DNA of 64,000 nt, taken from contig JBANSL010000009.1 in assembly GCA_037127255.1 (NCBI GenBank), positions 15,489,975 to 15,553,974 of the forward strand, read 5' to 3'. The DNA comes from Persicaria tinctoria. Its lineage: Eukaryota > Streptophyta > Magnoliopsida > Caryophyllales > Polygonaceae. This document shows, in pieces, positions 10,989-21,521 of this stretch; the first letter of the stretch is position 1, and every line of letters begins with the position of its first letter. The position numbers were made by a program, and so were the translations under genes. The notes under the pieces are model-generated. The model was not told the origin of the DNA and did no database searches. It was given only the letters and a program-made list of their open reading frames with translations.

Positions 10989-12545
10989 TGTAAAGGCCGG
11001 GAAATTTTAGAGTATTAAATTATTAAAATAGTAATTTATAATCATCCGACTTCTAAGATTTGGGAAGTTTGGAAAAACTCGTCCTTGAGCATCAGTTCTG
11101 ATTTAAAAACCCTTCCGGCATCGTTTTAGGAATTGGATTTTGACGGAATTTGATTCCGCCTTCGAGCTCCGAATTGTGATAATTTATTTTATTTCAGATA
11201 ATGATTTAAAATTCGATTTAAATTCCTAGTGTCGGGTTTCATTTTAGTGGTCGGGATTGAGATAGAGCGTCGGGATTCCAAATTGGCGGTGGGAACCATT
11301 CTCAATTTGTATTCTCTTTTTCTTTTTCTCCCTCTCTCTCGTTCTTCAGAAGCGGTTGGTGGGAGACTACCTTGTCTTGCAATTGTACAGCTAACAATTG
11401 GTCCCCCCTTCCATTGTCCTTGCCATTATCCTTTGCCCCTCTTTTCTACACAAGGCACACTATGGAAATGGAATATTCTGATTTAAGGAGGAATCAAATC
11501 ATCTCCTCCAACCTTGTTTGGATTTCTCAGAACACCTCTTTCCCCATTTTCATTCCTTGGTCCTCACCTCTTGAAACACCACCATTCCATCTTCTTCCCT
11601 TCCCTCCATTGGAGCCGAGGCAGCCCAGCTCCGTTTAAGAAGCTCCAGGCCACAAGCGGCTCCTCATCCTTTCTCCTTCGCGTCCGAGCAGCTGCAGCCT
11701 AGCCAGGAGAACCCGGAGTCGCCACCAACTCGTTCCCCTCTGTTTCCGCTGGTGAATCTCGGGATCTCGGAGCTCCGTTCACCCTCGACGAGCTCGATCG
11801 ACACCGGAAACCGCCCAGGAGCGCCCCAACGCCGCATCGCCACTCCGCTTCCTCTTCCTTTCCCCTGGTTTCTCCATTCCGATTTGGTAAGCCTCCCTCC
11901 CTTCTCTCGCACTCAAATCCCCATAAAAGTCCCACCTTTTGACTCTGAAATCCCTCCTAGGCCCAGCACGAACAGCTCGAGCCTCCGGCGAGCCCGATTC
12001 AACCCCGACGAACCTATTCCCGGCGAAGCTCTCCGACCTCGGTAACCTCCCTATTTCTCTCTCTCCCTCACCCGCGTTTGAGACTGCTTGCTTGGGTTGT
12101 GGTCGGAATCGGGTTTTGGTCTGATTGGGGTTGGTTTGGGGTTGAAACCGCCGGAGACCTGGGTTCGTGTTCCCCTCTTCATCTTTTTTTCTTCCGTCCA
12201 GTGTGAGCGAGATCTGTCCGAATTGTGAGGAAGAAGATGGGTTTGTTTTATTTTTGGTCCGGTTCAGCTTTAATATTTAATATTTAATACTCCGGTTCGG
12301 TTCATTAAAGGGATGGGTTGAGAGTGGGCCGAGTCCTGGGCTTCAGCTTGGGTTTCGGGTTTGGGCCTGTTCTTCCGGGTTGGGTTTCGGTTGTGGGCTG
12401 GTGGTTTGGGTTGTTGTTGTTATTTGTTATGTTTAAATGAGTGGTCACTTATATTATGTTGTTATATACGTTATGATTTTATTTAATTAGTGTTAGTTTA
12501 TTATCATTATTATATTATTCCGCTTTGAGAAAAATATATTTTCTG
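10989..12545 (+). repeat. Truncated LTR of LARD-like array
   Basis: It matches 2319-3875 with about four differences (two single-base length changes in homopolymer-like tracts, one inserted A, one T to C). The match stops abruptly near 12545 in AT-rich sequence; the remaining 1.6 kb of the LTR is missing. No target-site duplication can be assigned at this end. Confidence 0.85.
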
Positions 12546-13960
12546 AATAATGTTACGTTGCATCAAAAAATTTGAATTCCACTGAATAAATTTGTCACAT
12601 GTTACCGAATAATGATTAATTTTTCTTGTCAATTAACGAAACTTTAAATCTCTAAATAATACTTACAATTTATACGAATAATGCATTATATTTCACCGAA
12701 TAATATCTCATATTTCACTGAATAATGTTTTGTTTTATGTTGTCAAACCGAAGAGTACATATTCTGACGAATACTAAAACAGATTTCACCGAATAATTTA
12801 CCAACTCATTACCACTAGTAACCAAAATTTGACACATACGTCTGAATAATTAACGAATAACAACAAATCAAAATTATGCAAATCGAACACCCTAGACGAA
12901 TAATAATGAATCAAAATTATGCAAATCGAAAACCCTACCAAAAAAAAAATTGAACCAGCACCAAGAAAAAAAAAAAAATTGATGAATTTGCACAAATTGA
13001 ACCAGCACCAAGAAAAAAAAATAAAAAAATTACAAACTAATCCAAATCACACCCCTCCCCTCCCCTTGGCCACTACGCCCACCCAACCACACAGTCCACT
13101 CCCCACCCCACCCCAACCCACCCCCACCCCCACCCCCACCCCCACCCCGCAACCATAAAAAAAATTCAGATGAAAACCAAGGGGGAGCGATATCGGAAAA
13201 TCAAACCGAAGGACAAGCATCGCCCGACGTCGCCGACCACTGAATCTGTGCAACAAGACTTGTTCGACATTGATTTGGGCACTAATCGCCATCGCCGTCG
13301 TCATCGACCCTCCTTAGCCAAGCATCGCCCGCCTTCGCCGTCGCCGACTAGTGGATCTGTGCACCAAACCTTCGCCGTCTCGCCTGGGCTCGCGCCGCCG
13401 CCATGTTCATCGATGGTTAGCAACAACGATGGTTAGCAATAGCGCCATCTACCACTCCTTGCCGCCGGTCTCCAGTTCCCCTCGATTTGCCGCCGCCTTC
13501 AACCTCCGCCGCCTCTTGCAATCGCCGCCACCTTCTTCTCGTTGTCGGCATCATGTGCTCCTCGATTTGCCGCCGCCTACAACCCCTACTCGATTCGACG
13601 CCGGCTTGAAAGGCGCTTCACTTTCCACCGAGAATTCACGCTCCAACAAATGAATGAAATAGCTTGTGTGGGCTAGGGTTTTAATCGGTTTAAAATACAC
13701 GCGCTTGTCAATTACAAAGCTTGCAATTGAACCTTTTTTTCCCCAATTTTTTTAAAACTCTCCTGCTAACGTGGCATCATCATGGTCATCTATTTTCAAT
13801 AGATTAAGTGTCCAATTTGTGCACAAAGTACACCTTAAAAGGTGTGCATAAATTACCCATATATATATAGGTAAAGGTTCAAATGAAAATGGGGCTTAAA
13901 ATGAAAATTTGGCTTAAAGTGAAAATAGGCCTAATTGATGGGTTTGGGGCGCGGATCTCG
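12546..13960. other. Gene-free stretch with dispersed CGAATAAT motif and C-rich tract
   Basis: From 12590 to 12905 the short motif ACCGAATAAT or variants (CTGAATAAT, ACGAATAAT) recurs about nine times at irregular spacing in AT-rich DNA. A-rich runs follow to 13030, a C-rich tract lies at 13098-13148, and GC-rich CGCCGTCGCC-like sequence runs to about 13630. From 13640 to 13960 is AT-rich sequence with a short TATATATATA run. I see no supported gene; the open frames in the GC-rich part look compositional. It may be a degraded transposon. Confidence 0.5.
13098..13148 (-). repeat. C-rich tract with G-quadruplex potential on the minus strand
   Basis: Nine or so runs of three to five C are separated by one or two A. 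On the minus strand this gives consecutive G3-G5 runs with one- to two-base loops, the classical G-quadruplex pattern; the plus strand could form an i-motif. Confidence 0.75.
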
Positions 13961-14039
13961 TTTATGTGTAAATGGCCCGACCCGTTTGTCAGAGAAATAA
14001 ACCCTCTTCTTCGTTCATTCGGCTCCCTTTGAACTTCCG

Positions 14040-14058
14040 ATGGCAGTCTCTCAATTTC

Positions 14059-14113
<55 letters not shown>

Positions 14114-14301
14114 CTCTTCCTCGCTGTTTCGACTTCACTTCTCATCCCAATTTTTGAATCAATTGTACGATTCGAGCGATCAACATACCCGACGAGGATT
14201 CTGTCAAATCGTTCGAGACGAAGATTTTGATGATATTGCCGATGGCGGTTATGAGTTCTCCGAAGTTGATTCCGATGAAATCCGCGACTCGGCGCCATTA
14301 G
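14040..14301 (+). CDS. Possible first coding exon of an unrecognised host gene
   Basis: The ATG at 14040 opens a frame to a good splice donor (exon end G at 14301, then GTAAGC). The N-terminal part is inflated by a TC microsatellite that codes for Ser-Leu repeats. The rest, about residues 25-87, is acidic near its end (motif DEDFDDIADGG). An acceptor-like site at 15549 can join it in frame with 15550-15622. The preceding 70 bases are CT-rich like a plant 5' leader. I do not recognise the protein. The microsatellite may belong to the leader, with a later true start. It could be a captured gene fragment. Confidence 0.35.
14062..14108. repeat. (TC)n microsatellite
   Basis: About 23 uninterrupted TC units. 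CT-rich microsatellites are common in plant 5' leaders, which fits the exon-like sequence around it. Confidence 0.95.
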
Positions 14302-15549
14302 GTAAGCCTCTTATTTCGGATTTGTGCTTTTTTGAAGTAGTAGAAATTGAAATCGCCTAATTGCTCGTTTCTGTTCGCTGCTTGTTCTTGATCAGATTTT
14401 ACAATAGTTTATGTCTGCAATTGTGATGATATTATACCCCATAATTAGGGTTGGTTTCTCTTCAAAATTGATCTGATTTAGGCAATGATGTTTATTGTTC
14501 AAATTGTTGCAATTCATCGGCAATGAAGTTGTGATTTTGCCTGCCTACAAAGTGTTCGATTAAATGCTTGAGAGGGGAAGAGCATATATTTTTTTGGTTC
14601 TATTGTGCTGAACTGCTCATAATCTAATCGCTGATTCGTTTCCATATGATTTGATCAACTTAACGCTTCATTTACACTTCTTCTGGACACCCAAAATATA
14701 AAAAAGACTCAGAGAGAAGAAACTAATTAGTTAATCAACAATGTTTTTTTTTCCGCTGATGATTGAATTTTGCAAATATTTAGGTGGATTAGCATATCAG
14801 AATCTGATGGTTTTGCTTCCTATTCTGCATAGGTTGGCTCTTAATTCAGATGCTGAATAATAATAGATATAAGGATAGGGAGAAATTGTCACAGTATAAT
14901 GGGAGGTAGCCTCGGTTCATCTTCCTTTGTATCTCTTATCTCTCCTCTGGTTTGGGATTTAACTGGCACATCTTCCTTTTTCTGATATTAGTTAGTGTCT
15001 GCTTGTACCTGTTTCTCTCTTCCTCCTTGATTTTTTTTTTCAGTTTCTCATGTTTTGTTCATATCATCAATGAACCTAATTTCTAAATTGCTCTTGAATT
15101 CCATATATGTGTGCTCTCTCTGTTCATATGCAATTTTAGCGGCTCTGATATTGTCTCTTCCCTTATCTGATATTAATTAGCATATGCTTCTCTCTTTCTC
15201 TTTTCCTCCCTGATTTCTCATATAATTTGTGTGTTTAATTATTTTATGCTTGAAACAATAGCTGTCTGGTCCTGCTAGCATCTAAATGACCCTTAATTCT
15301 TAGTTTGAAGTTTCTACTTGCAACAACCATTAAGATAATAGTTTCTGCTTTTCCCTTTTGAACAAGTTCCTAACATACATGGACCCATGTCTCTCATAAA
15401 TTAAGGAGAAGTAAGGGAATTTCATGGTTGTTGTCCCTGTACCGTATCTGTGTTTGCTAGGTCATAGATTGATGGTGTATATAAATTCCCTGTTTTTGAT
15501 AACAGAAGCTGCAAAGTTAGTAATGTGTGCAACCTTGCCCCTGGAATAG
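14302..15549 (+). other. Putative intron of the unrecognised host gene
   Basis: T-rich, AT-rich sequence with no reading frame. It starts with GTAAGC and ends with an AG at 15548-15549. Acceptable intron composition, no other feature seen. Confidence 0.3.
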
Positions 15550-15622
15550 TGGCAGCGAGAGTGCGCCAAGTCCCTCGCCAGTTGCTGGAGTTTTTGATAG
15601 AATCCAGCAACTCTTACGCAAG
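15550..15622 (+). CDS. Possible second exon of host gene; retrotransposon inserted just after its donor
   Basis: A 73-bp exon is possible between AG at 15548-15549 and the donor AAG|GTACC at 15622/15623. In the frame set by the upstream exon it encodes a basic, helix-like stretch including RQLLEFLIESSNS. The frame is open further upstream, so the true exon could be longer. The GTACC of the donor is exactly the target-site duplication of the element at 15628-23200. The element therefore sits at intron position +5/+6, leaving the exon and donor intact. A continuation of the gene after 23201 was not found. Confidence 0.35.
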
Positions 15623-15627
15623 GTACC

Positions 15628-18600
15628 TGATAATGCACATTTCTAATGGGCATTATAGGGTAATTTAGTTGAATTTACATTGTAGAATATGCATGTTTTA
15701 GTGTTAATTTAGATTAAACTCTTTTTGTGGAAAAGTTCGGGTTCTACGCTATTTCGGTTGAATTGTGCAGAATCGTAGATCCGACATGGTGGAAAGAAAG
15801 GAAAAGTTGTTAAACATTGTCAAGTGAAGTCAAGAAATCAAGCTAAGAAGAGAAAGAAAGGAGGAAAGAAAGAACAAGGGAAGAACGATGAAGAATCAAA
15901 TCTCTGGGCAGATTTCGCTGCTAGCGGGATTTCTTTCGCTGCCAGCGAGTGGAACCAGAAGCATAGAGCCAGCGAGAAGAGAGAGCCAGCGAGAGAGAGA
16001 GCTGGCCAGCAAGCGAGCAAGCAACGTCCGCTTCTAGCGACTAATCTCGCTGCAGCGAGACGTCCGCTGCCGCGGAAAATTCCGCTTCCAGCGAGAATCA
16101 CCAGGACCCGAAGCTTCGGCTACTCACTCCAGCGGAAGAAGGAACTCGCCCCAGCGAGTTTGAGATCTCGCGGCAGCGGAAGGCCCAGCTCGCGGCAGCG
16201 GGTTCAGTGTCTCGCGGAAGCGGAAAGAAGGGTCCTCGGAGAAGTGATGTACATATTTTTGGTTATATTTTCCCATGTGTTTTAATGTCAATTTGAGTCA
16301 TTTTCATAGGTTTTGCATTGGGTTTAGTGTCTTTTGTATAAGTTTTCATATTTCATTAGAAATAGATTTCTTCACTAGTTTTTGTGTGTTTTACAGATTT
16401 TTGGAAGCTGTTTTTGAAGAAATTTTCAAGAGAGAAAAGATGCGGAAGAGAATTTAGAGCGCATAGGAAAAAGAACGGAAGCAATCGGAGTTATAACGAA
16501 GGAGATACGGGCATTTTAGTGAGCCAAACCGAGCTGAAACAGAACATACCGAGTCGGTACATCATGGTACCGAGTCGATACCTTCCGTCAGAGATTTCCG
16601 AGATGGAACACCGTCATACCGACCCCATACCGACCCCCCCTGGGTCGGTACCGAGGCCTGATCTGGAAGTGCGAAGCGAGAGGAAGCAACAGTGGCTCAT
16701 ACCGAGGCTAAGGGGGGTCGGTACCGAGGTCTTCCGACTCGGTATGAGTCCCAGCGGACCTAATTTACCCGGATTTAATTATTTTTACCTATTTTCCTTA
16801 GATAGACTTTAGATAAAATTCATATATTTGTTATTTCCTAATTTAGTTTATGGGATATTAAGTATAAATAGGATTTTTAGGGTTTGGAGGATCTTCTTCT
16901 TCCTTGGACCACTTTTTCAGCACACGTTAGAATTTAGAACACACGTTTAGAGAGCGTTTGTGAGCGGAATTGAGAGCTTTTTGAAGCGATTTCTTCGGCG
17001 AAAGTTGGGGAACGTTTTGTGAGGCTTTTGTGACGCTTTGTTGACATTATTCTCATGTTTTTATGCAATTTAAATTTCTGATTTTTATTTCTTTCATTAA
17101 TTTCGCAATGTCTACCATGTTTATGCGTGAGTAGTCGCCTTTTCTAGGGTTGGGGTGATCCCAATGATAGTTGTGCTTGCAATTTTTGCTATGAATTGAT
17201 GAATTGATTGGTTTTATCTATCTTATGTGCTTAAGAACTCAATGAAAATTGGGGGAAATTCCTTTTTGCAATTGAATTGAAGGATTGAATTGTGAGTTTG
17301 ATAGTAATTAGGATTTTGAACGAAAGTTTGATAACCTAATTAAGATTGTTAGTAAAGTTTATTAATTTGTGAAAATAAATTGATTGCTTTGCTAAGGTTG
17401 ATGCAAGTTGACCTATTTAATAGATAAAAACATGATTTTTACTTGAATTATTGCAATGCTTGTATGATTATCGTTGTGGTGATCCCTATGCCCTAGATCT
17501 TTCGTATTATTGATTTTCTTCCAAAAATTCAGCAACTTTAAAACCCCAAAAAAAATCTCTACATTTGTCATCTCTTCTTGCTATTTCTTGCTCTTTGGTA
17601 ACTAGAATTGAGTCACTGACTTTCTCCCTGCGGACGAACTTGACCCTACTATACTATAGCGGGGTTTCGATCTTATAAATTTATTTGTTTGAAAATAAAC
17701 CCTTCAACAAGAAGCTCGAGAAAATTCTAAGGCATGAAAGTCGCTGCCAGCGAGTGTGCTAGCGAGGTGGTAGCGAAAATCCAACAGGAGCTTGATTGAC
17801 GCCATTCGCTGCCAGCGGAATTTGACGCTGAATTAAATTTGGAAAGTCTATCTTCTATCTAGTTTGTTTAGGAAGTTTCTATCTAGTTTATCTATCTTTT
17901 ACCTTATTTATGGAAGACATTAGACTTATAAATAGGATGTTCTAGGCTTAAGTTTTTAATGAATTAATTCCAAGTAGAGAAATCACCATTGAAGAGAAGA
18001 AAGTTTAGGTAAGCCATGTTTGGCTAATTTTGTAGTTTCCGCCTACACTTTCGAGACTTGGTTGGTGGTTTGTGAGTTTCTAATTCAAGTTATTTTTCCT
18101 CTTTAATTCTTTCAACTTCTTTGTGTAATATTGATTATGTTATTGATGTTATCTTGATTAGCTACCTTGATAATATTGATTTCATGCTAGGATTTAATAC
18201 TTTCGTATTTGTGTTATTTCCGTAGTAGCACGCATAAGATTGTGGATTCCGTGTTTGAAGCATGACTATGTAGGGAGTTGACATATATCTTAAACATTGA
18301 TTTACCGTGTTTAATTGGTGTTATTTATATGCTCAAGTTCTTGGGACTATTTTCTATCTCTTTGTTAAATCTTGATCGTGTTAAGGTTGCATTGAGGTGT
18401 AAGGGATTAATTGGACTCGTAGGACTTTTAATCTATATAAACCAAGACGGGAGGAATTCGTAGGAAAAGATAATAACTTGAAAAGGATTCGATGATCAAT
18501 AAAACCAACCAAAGTCGAGAACTTGTAGGTGGAAACGCTTTTCTTCCATCCTTTATTTTCTTTTGTCAATAATATCTTCTTTTATTTTCATTCATAAAAA

Positions 18601-18741
18601 TCGTTTCTTTTATATTGATAAATACACAATATTTAGAAATACTTGATTCTCCAGGGTTCGACCCCTTACTTGCATACTATACTAGTTTGTTTGTTTGAGA
18701 TTTATTTTTGGCGAGGTAAATCAACGACTTTACCTGCGTCA
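15628..18741 (+). repeat. 5' LTR of gag-only element copy 1 (interrupted)
   Basis: It starts TGATAATGCACATT and ends TTACCTGCGTCA, and carries a nested 1465-bp solo LTR at 16245-17709. TATAAATA at 17937-17944 is the best promoter candidate. Multiple copies of a CGCTGCCAGCGA-type palindrome lie in its first 650 bases and again at 17740-17820. Confidence 0.9.
16245..17709 (+). mobile_element. Solo LTR nested in the 5' LTR of the gag-only element
   Basis: The 3' LTR of the host element reads straight through GGAGAAGCTCGAG, whereas the 5' LTR is split there by 1465 bp that begin TGATGTACAT and end CTTCAACA. The 5-bp duplication AGAAG flanks it at 16240-16244 and 17710-17714. TATAAATA lies at 16863-16870. 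There is no internal domain, so it is a recombined solo LTR. The family is distinct from its host. The segment 16500-16745 carries repeated TACCGA/TCGGTA words. Confidence 0.93.
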
Positions 18742-18744
18742 AAT

Positions 18745-18763
18745 TGGCGCCGTTGCCGGGGAA
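18745..18763 (+). promoter_or_regulatory. Primer-binding site, tRNA-Asp
   Basis: TGGCGCCGTTGCCGGGGAA is complementary to the 3' end of plant tRNA-Asp(GTC), three bases after the LTR. This primer is characteristic of Athila-like gypsy elements. Confidence 0.88.
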
Positions 18764-18870
18764 TCAAGTTTATTTCTTTGTTTTGTGTATTTATTAATAT
18801 TTGTATATATATCTATCCCCGTCGTTGACCTATCTTACGGTTCACGACACCTCGGTTCTAATTGTTTGCA

Positions 18871-19644
18871 ATGAAGTTGGAGTTATGGCAATACCAAGGA
18901 GAATACTTTGACCACTACCTCGCAAGAGTGCAAGATTTAGTGGACGATCGTGCTTCACGGGGTATCCAAGATGATTTGAAAGAACAAGTACTTTGCGTTC
19001 AAGATGGCATGCTTCCCGAGATACGAGAATTCGCCCAATCTTTGAAAAACGAAGGTTTTTATGGTTTGGATTGGCCGGAATTGTGGGATATTTTCCTTTG
19101 TGTGGGTGACATGGCAAAGGTGGAAGAAGAATACATGTTGGCATCCACACCCTTACCTTTCAAACCAATGGCGAGCGAGATACATGAGGGAAGCCAAGAC
19201 GCACGCACCAATGGTTCAATCGATGATGGAGAAGGGAGCCCGATACCTCTTGACATGGAGTCTCGTGAGTGCACGCATGAGGAACCATGTATTTTGGCAC
19301 CTACTCCACAAATAGAAATCATCCCCAACGCACCTATTGAGGAACCAAGTCCGGAGCCGATTTCTGTGGCTCTTGAGCAAGGTAATGATATTTTTGACAC
19401 TTTTGTGGATTTTGGTGAATATGTAGATCCTTGGGAGCATTACTTCAACAAACCACCAGCGGAACTATGTTGGTGGTACTACATACCCTCGGCGAGAAGT
19501 CACGCTCGAGCATATGAAGAGTTGGAGACCTTCTTCAACACCGCATATTTTGACTTCGACTTCTTCATATGTGGTGCTCGCCTACCTAGATGGTGTGCAC
19601 CGGAGTTTGATTTGCTAAAGAGAGCGTTGGCAATGTCCGAGTGA
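18871..19644 (+). CDS. Gag-like protein of non-autonomous element, 257 aa
   Basis: The first in-frame ATG is 18871. Residues about 1-85 resemble the C-terminal part of the plant Retrotrans_gag domain: a GEYFDHYLARVQDLV helix, then QVLCVQDGMLPEIREF, equivalent to the GL-x-P-x-x-R motif of Athila gag. The middle is acidic and proline-rich and contains ECTHEEPCILAP. The end is aromatic-rich (DPWEHYF, CWWYYIP) and finishes at AMSE. There is no CCHC knuckle and no protease. A copy of equal length with no indel lies on the other strand at 41146-41919, about 85% identical by eye, and a diverged frameshifted relative is at 58188-58720. The retained frame suggests a working protein, perhaps in particle assembly with partner gag; that is inference. 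Confidence 0.75.
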   Translation: MKLELWQYQGEYFDHYLARVQDLVDDRASRGIQDDLKEQVLCVQDGMLPEIREFAQSLKNEGFYGLDWPELWDIFLCVGDMAKVEEEYMLASTPLPFKPMASEIHEGSQDARTNGSIDDGEGSPIPLDMESRECTHEEPCILAPTPQIEIIPNAPIEEPSPEPISVALEQGNDIFDTFVDFGEYVDPWEHYFNKPPAELCWWYYIPSARSHARAYEELETFFNTAYFDFDFFICGARLPRWCAPEFDLLKRALAMSE

Positions 19645-21521
19645 GTCTTGAACATATGGACGAATAAACCGTCGAGTCTATGACGATAAACAAGGACGCT
19701 TCTTGGGAGGCAACCCGAGGTAAGTTTTCCTAAATTAGTTATTTCAATTCCTAGTTAATTAGTTAATTAGTTTTGTCATTTGATAAATGAGATTTCCTTT
19801 ATACGTTAGATAGATGCTTTCGGAATATTTTTGGAGCTAACCATGCAGGAAAAACGAAAAAGAAAAAAAAAAAAAGACCCAAGAATAGAGAGTATGTGCT
19901 AAATTCGTTGTCGTTCTTCATCGTTCTTCTTCCGAGCTTCATCATCTTTGCCATTGAAAATTTTCCACAATGTGAGTTATTCTTTGCCCATTTTTTTTCT
20001 CTCTCATATTTTCATGATTTGTTGTCTTTGATTTTCATTGAGGACAATGAAGAGTTTAAGTATGGGGGAGGGTTGCATTCATAGATCCATGCATCCATTC
20101 ATATTTATTTTTCCGTTATGCATTCATGTTTATTTTTTTTCGTTAATTTATTGCATTGGAAAATGAAAAAAAAAATGAATGAGAAAAAAAAAATCCAAAA
20201 AGAGCATGCATTGCATATATGTGTTTTTCAAATACCCATCTTGCCTTAGTTTGTCCTCTATTTTATTTTTATGAGTTTTACCATATATGTTCCATAATAT
20301 GATTGAATTGCCTAGCCTTGTCACATACTTGAGATGATTTTTATTGGAGCGTGACTTGTTAGTTCAATTGAGCAAGTATGATTCTTTGTCTTGGGCATTA
20401 TTGAAATCCAACAAAACTTATCCTAGTGAGAATTTTTGGCCTTATAGGGATTTTCATCATATTTATTCCCTTTTGCTTTCTTGTGTGAGATTATACTCTC
20501 CTTATGCAATTACCTCTTGAGATTGACATTGTTATCTATATTTGAGGCCGATTTTATATGTCTATTGCTTATGAGTTTCATATGATAGAGGCATGATTTT
20601 CTTAGCCATATTATTATCCATATCCACCCTACATATGTGTCCTTTGCTTGTAGCCAATTTGAGCCTTAGCCTTTTCTTTGAAGCTCCACAAAAATTTATC
20701 TTAGCCGATGATGAGCCTTACCCTATCCGGGAATTAGGATTAGAATTGGTGAATGATTGATCTAGTTGAGTGGAAAAGAAGATATTGTTAAGAGAGTTCC
20801 AAGTTTTGGACGAGTGTGTAATTTTGGTTTTAGTCCTCACATTGTGCATTATTGTTTTGGCTCTAAAGAAAAAAAATTGGAAGAAAAAAAAAAGTGAAAG
20901 AAAAAGAGAAAGAAAAAAAAGCATGAATAAGAGCCTTTTATTTTATTATGAATGTGAGAGTTAGAAAAATGTATGGTTGAGAGAAAGTTCTTTAGTTGAG
21001 TATTTTGTGAGTGAAAGTTTGAGTTATTTTGGTTTTGGAAGTATTTGATTTGTAGTGTTCTTCCGGTTGTTCTTAGGGATCCCTTTTTCCCAGATTTTTA
21101 GCACCACAAGCCTAAATATTTTCCTACCTTAATTCCTTACCAAGCCCCATTAGAACCTTGATAAAAGACCTCTTGATGTTGCTTGTGAGTGATGGCATCC
21201 GCGGTGGAGAATATGTGATATATGTGTCAAGGTCTATGTAGCTTTTTGCATATTGGATTGAGTTGAGCGATATATTGTTAAGCCTAAACACAATGAGAGT
21301 GAGGGCAAACACATAATCCCGGTGAGGTTGGATGAAATGTGCCTTATTTTGAATCGTTCATATACTTGCTAGGATGTTAGCTTTCATGTTCATGGCTCCT
21401 TCACTTTGATGTTGCTTTTGACAAGGTTAGTGCTTGAAGGTTATATGTGTGGGATGATGGTTTTGATCTTCTTTATTTTGCATTGCTTGAGGAGAAGCAA
21501 AAGGTTAAGTGTGGGGGAGTT
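19645..21521 (+). other. 3' untranslated internal region of gag-only element with two purine tracts
   Basis: No further reading frame is supported. AAGTATGGGGGAGGG at 20058-20072 follows GAGGACAATGAAGAG and is a second, internal polypurine-tract-like motif. The functional tract AAGTGTGGGGGAG lies at 21508-21520, directly before the 3' LTR. A-rich runs near 19860, 20165 and 20870 are simple sequence. Confidence 0.7.

Larger units (their letters stand above)
1..12545 (+). mobile_element. Tandem array of a LARD-like non-autonomous LTR retrotransposon
   Basis: Bases 1-3875 recur at 8671-12545 with an exact 8670-bp offset. Order: 3' part of an internal domain (1-2318), complete LTR (2319-5509), complete internal domain (5510-10988), truncated LTR (10989-12545). 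A shared LTR between two internal domains is the usual product of unequal recombination between LTRs of the same family. I saw about four differences between the two 3.9-kb copies, so the duplication is very recent, or an assembly artefact. No gag, protease, reverse transcriptase or integrase motif is visible in either internal domain. Long LTRs with a non-coding internal region match the definition of large retrotransposon derivatives. The iMet primer site and LTR length suggest descent from a Tekay/Del-like gypsy element, which is inference. Confidence 0.85.

Noticed and set aside
15824..16285. 153-codon frame rich in Lys, Arg and Ala in the gag-only LTR, and its equivalents at 21782, 38322 and 43081
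   Set aside because: It follows the palindrome repeats of the LTR, is not conserved in frame between copies, and has no domain.
19059..19440. Antisense frames over the gag-like ORF
   Set aside because: Shadows of the sense ORF, which is supported by homology with two other copies.
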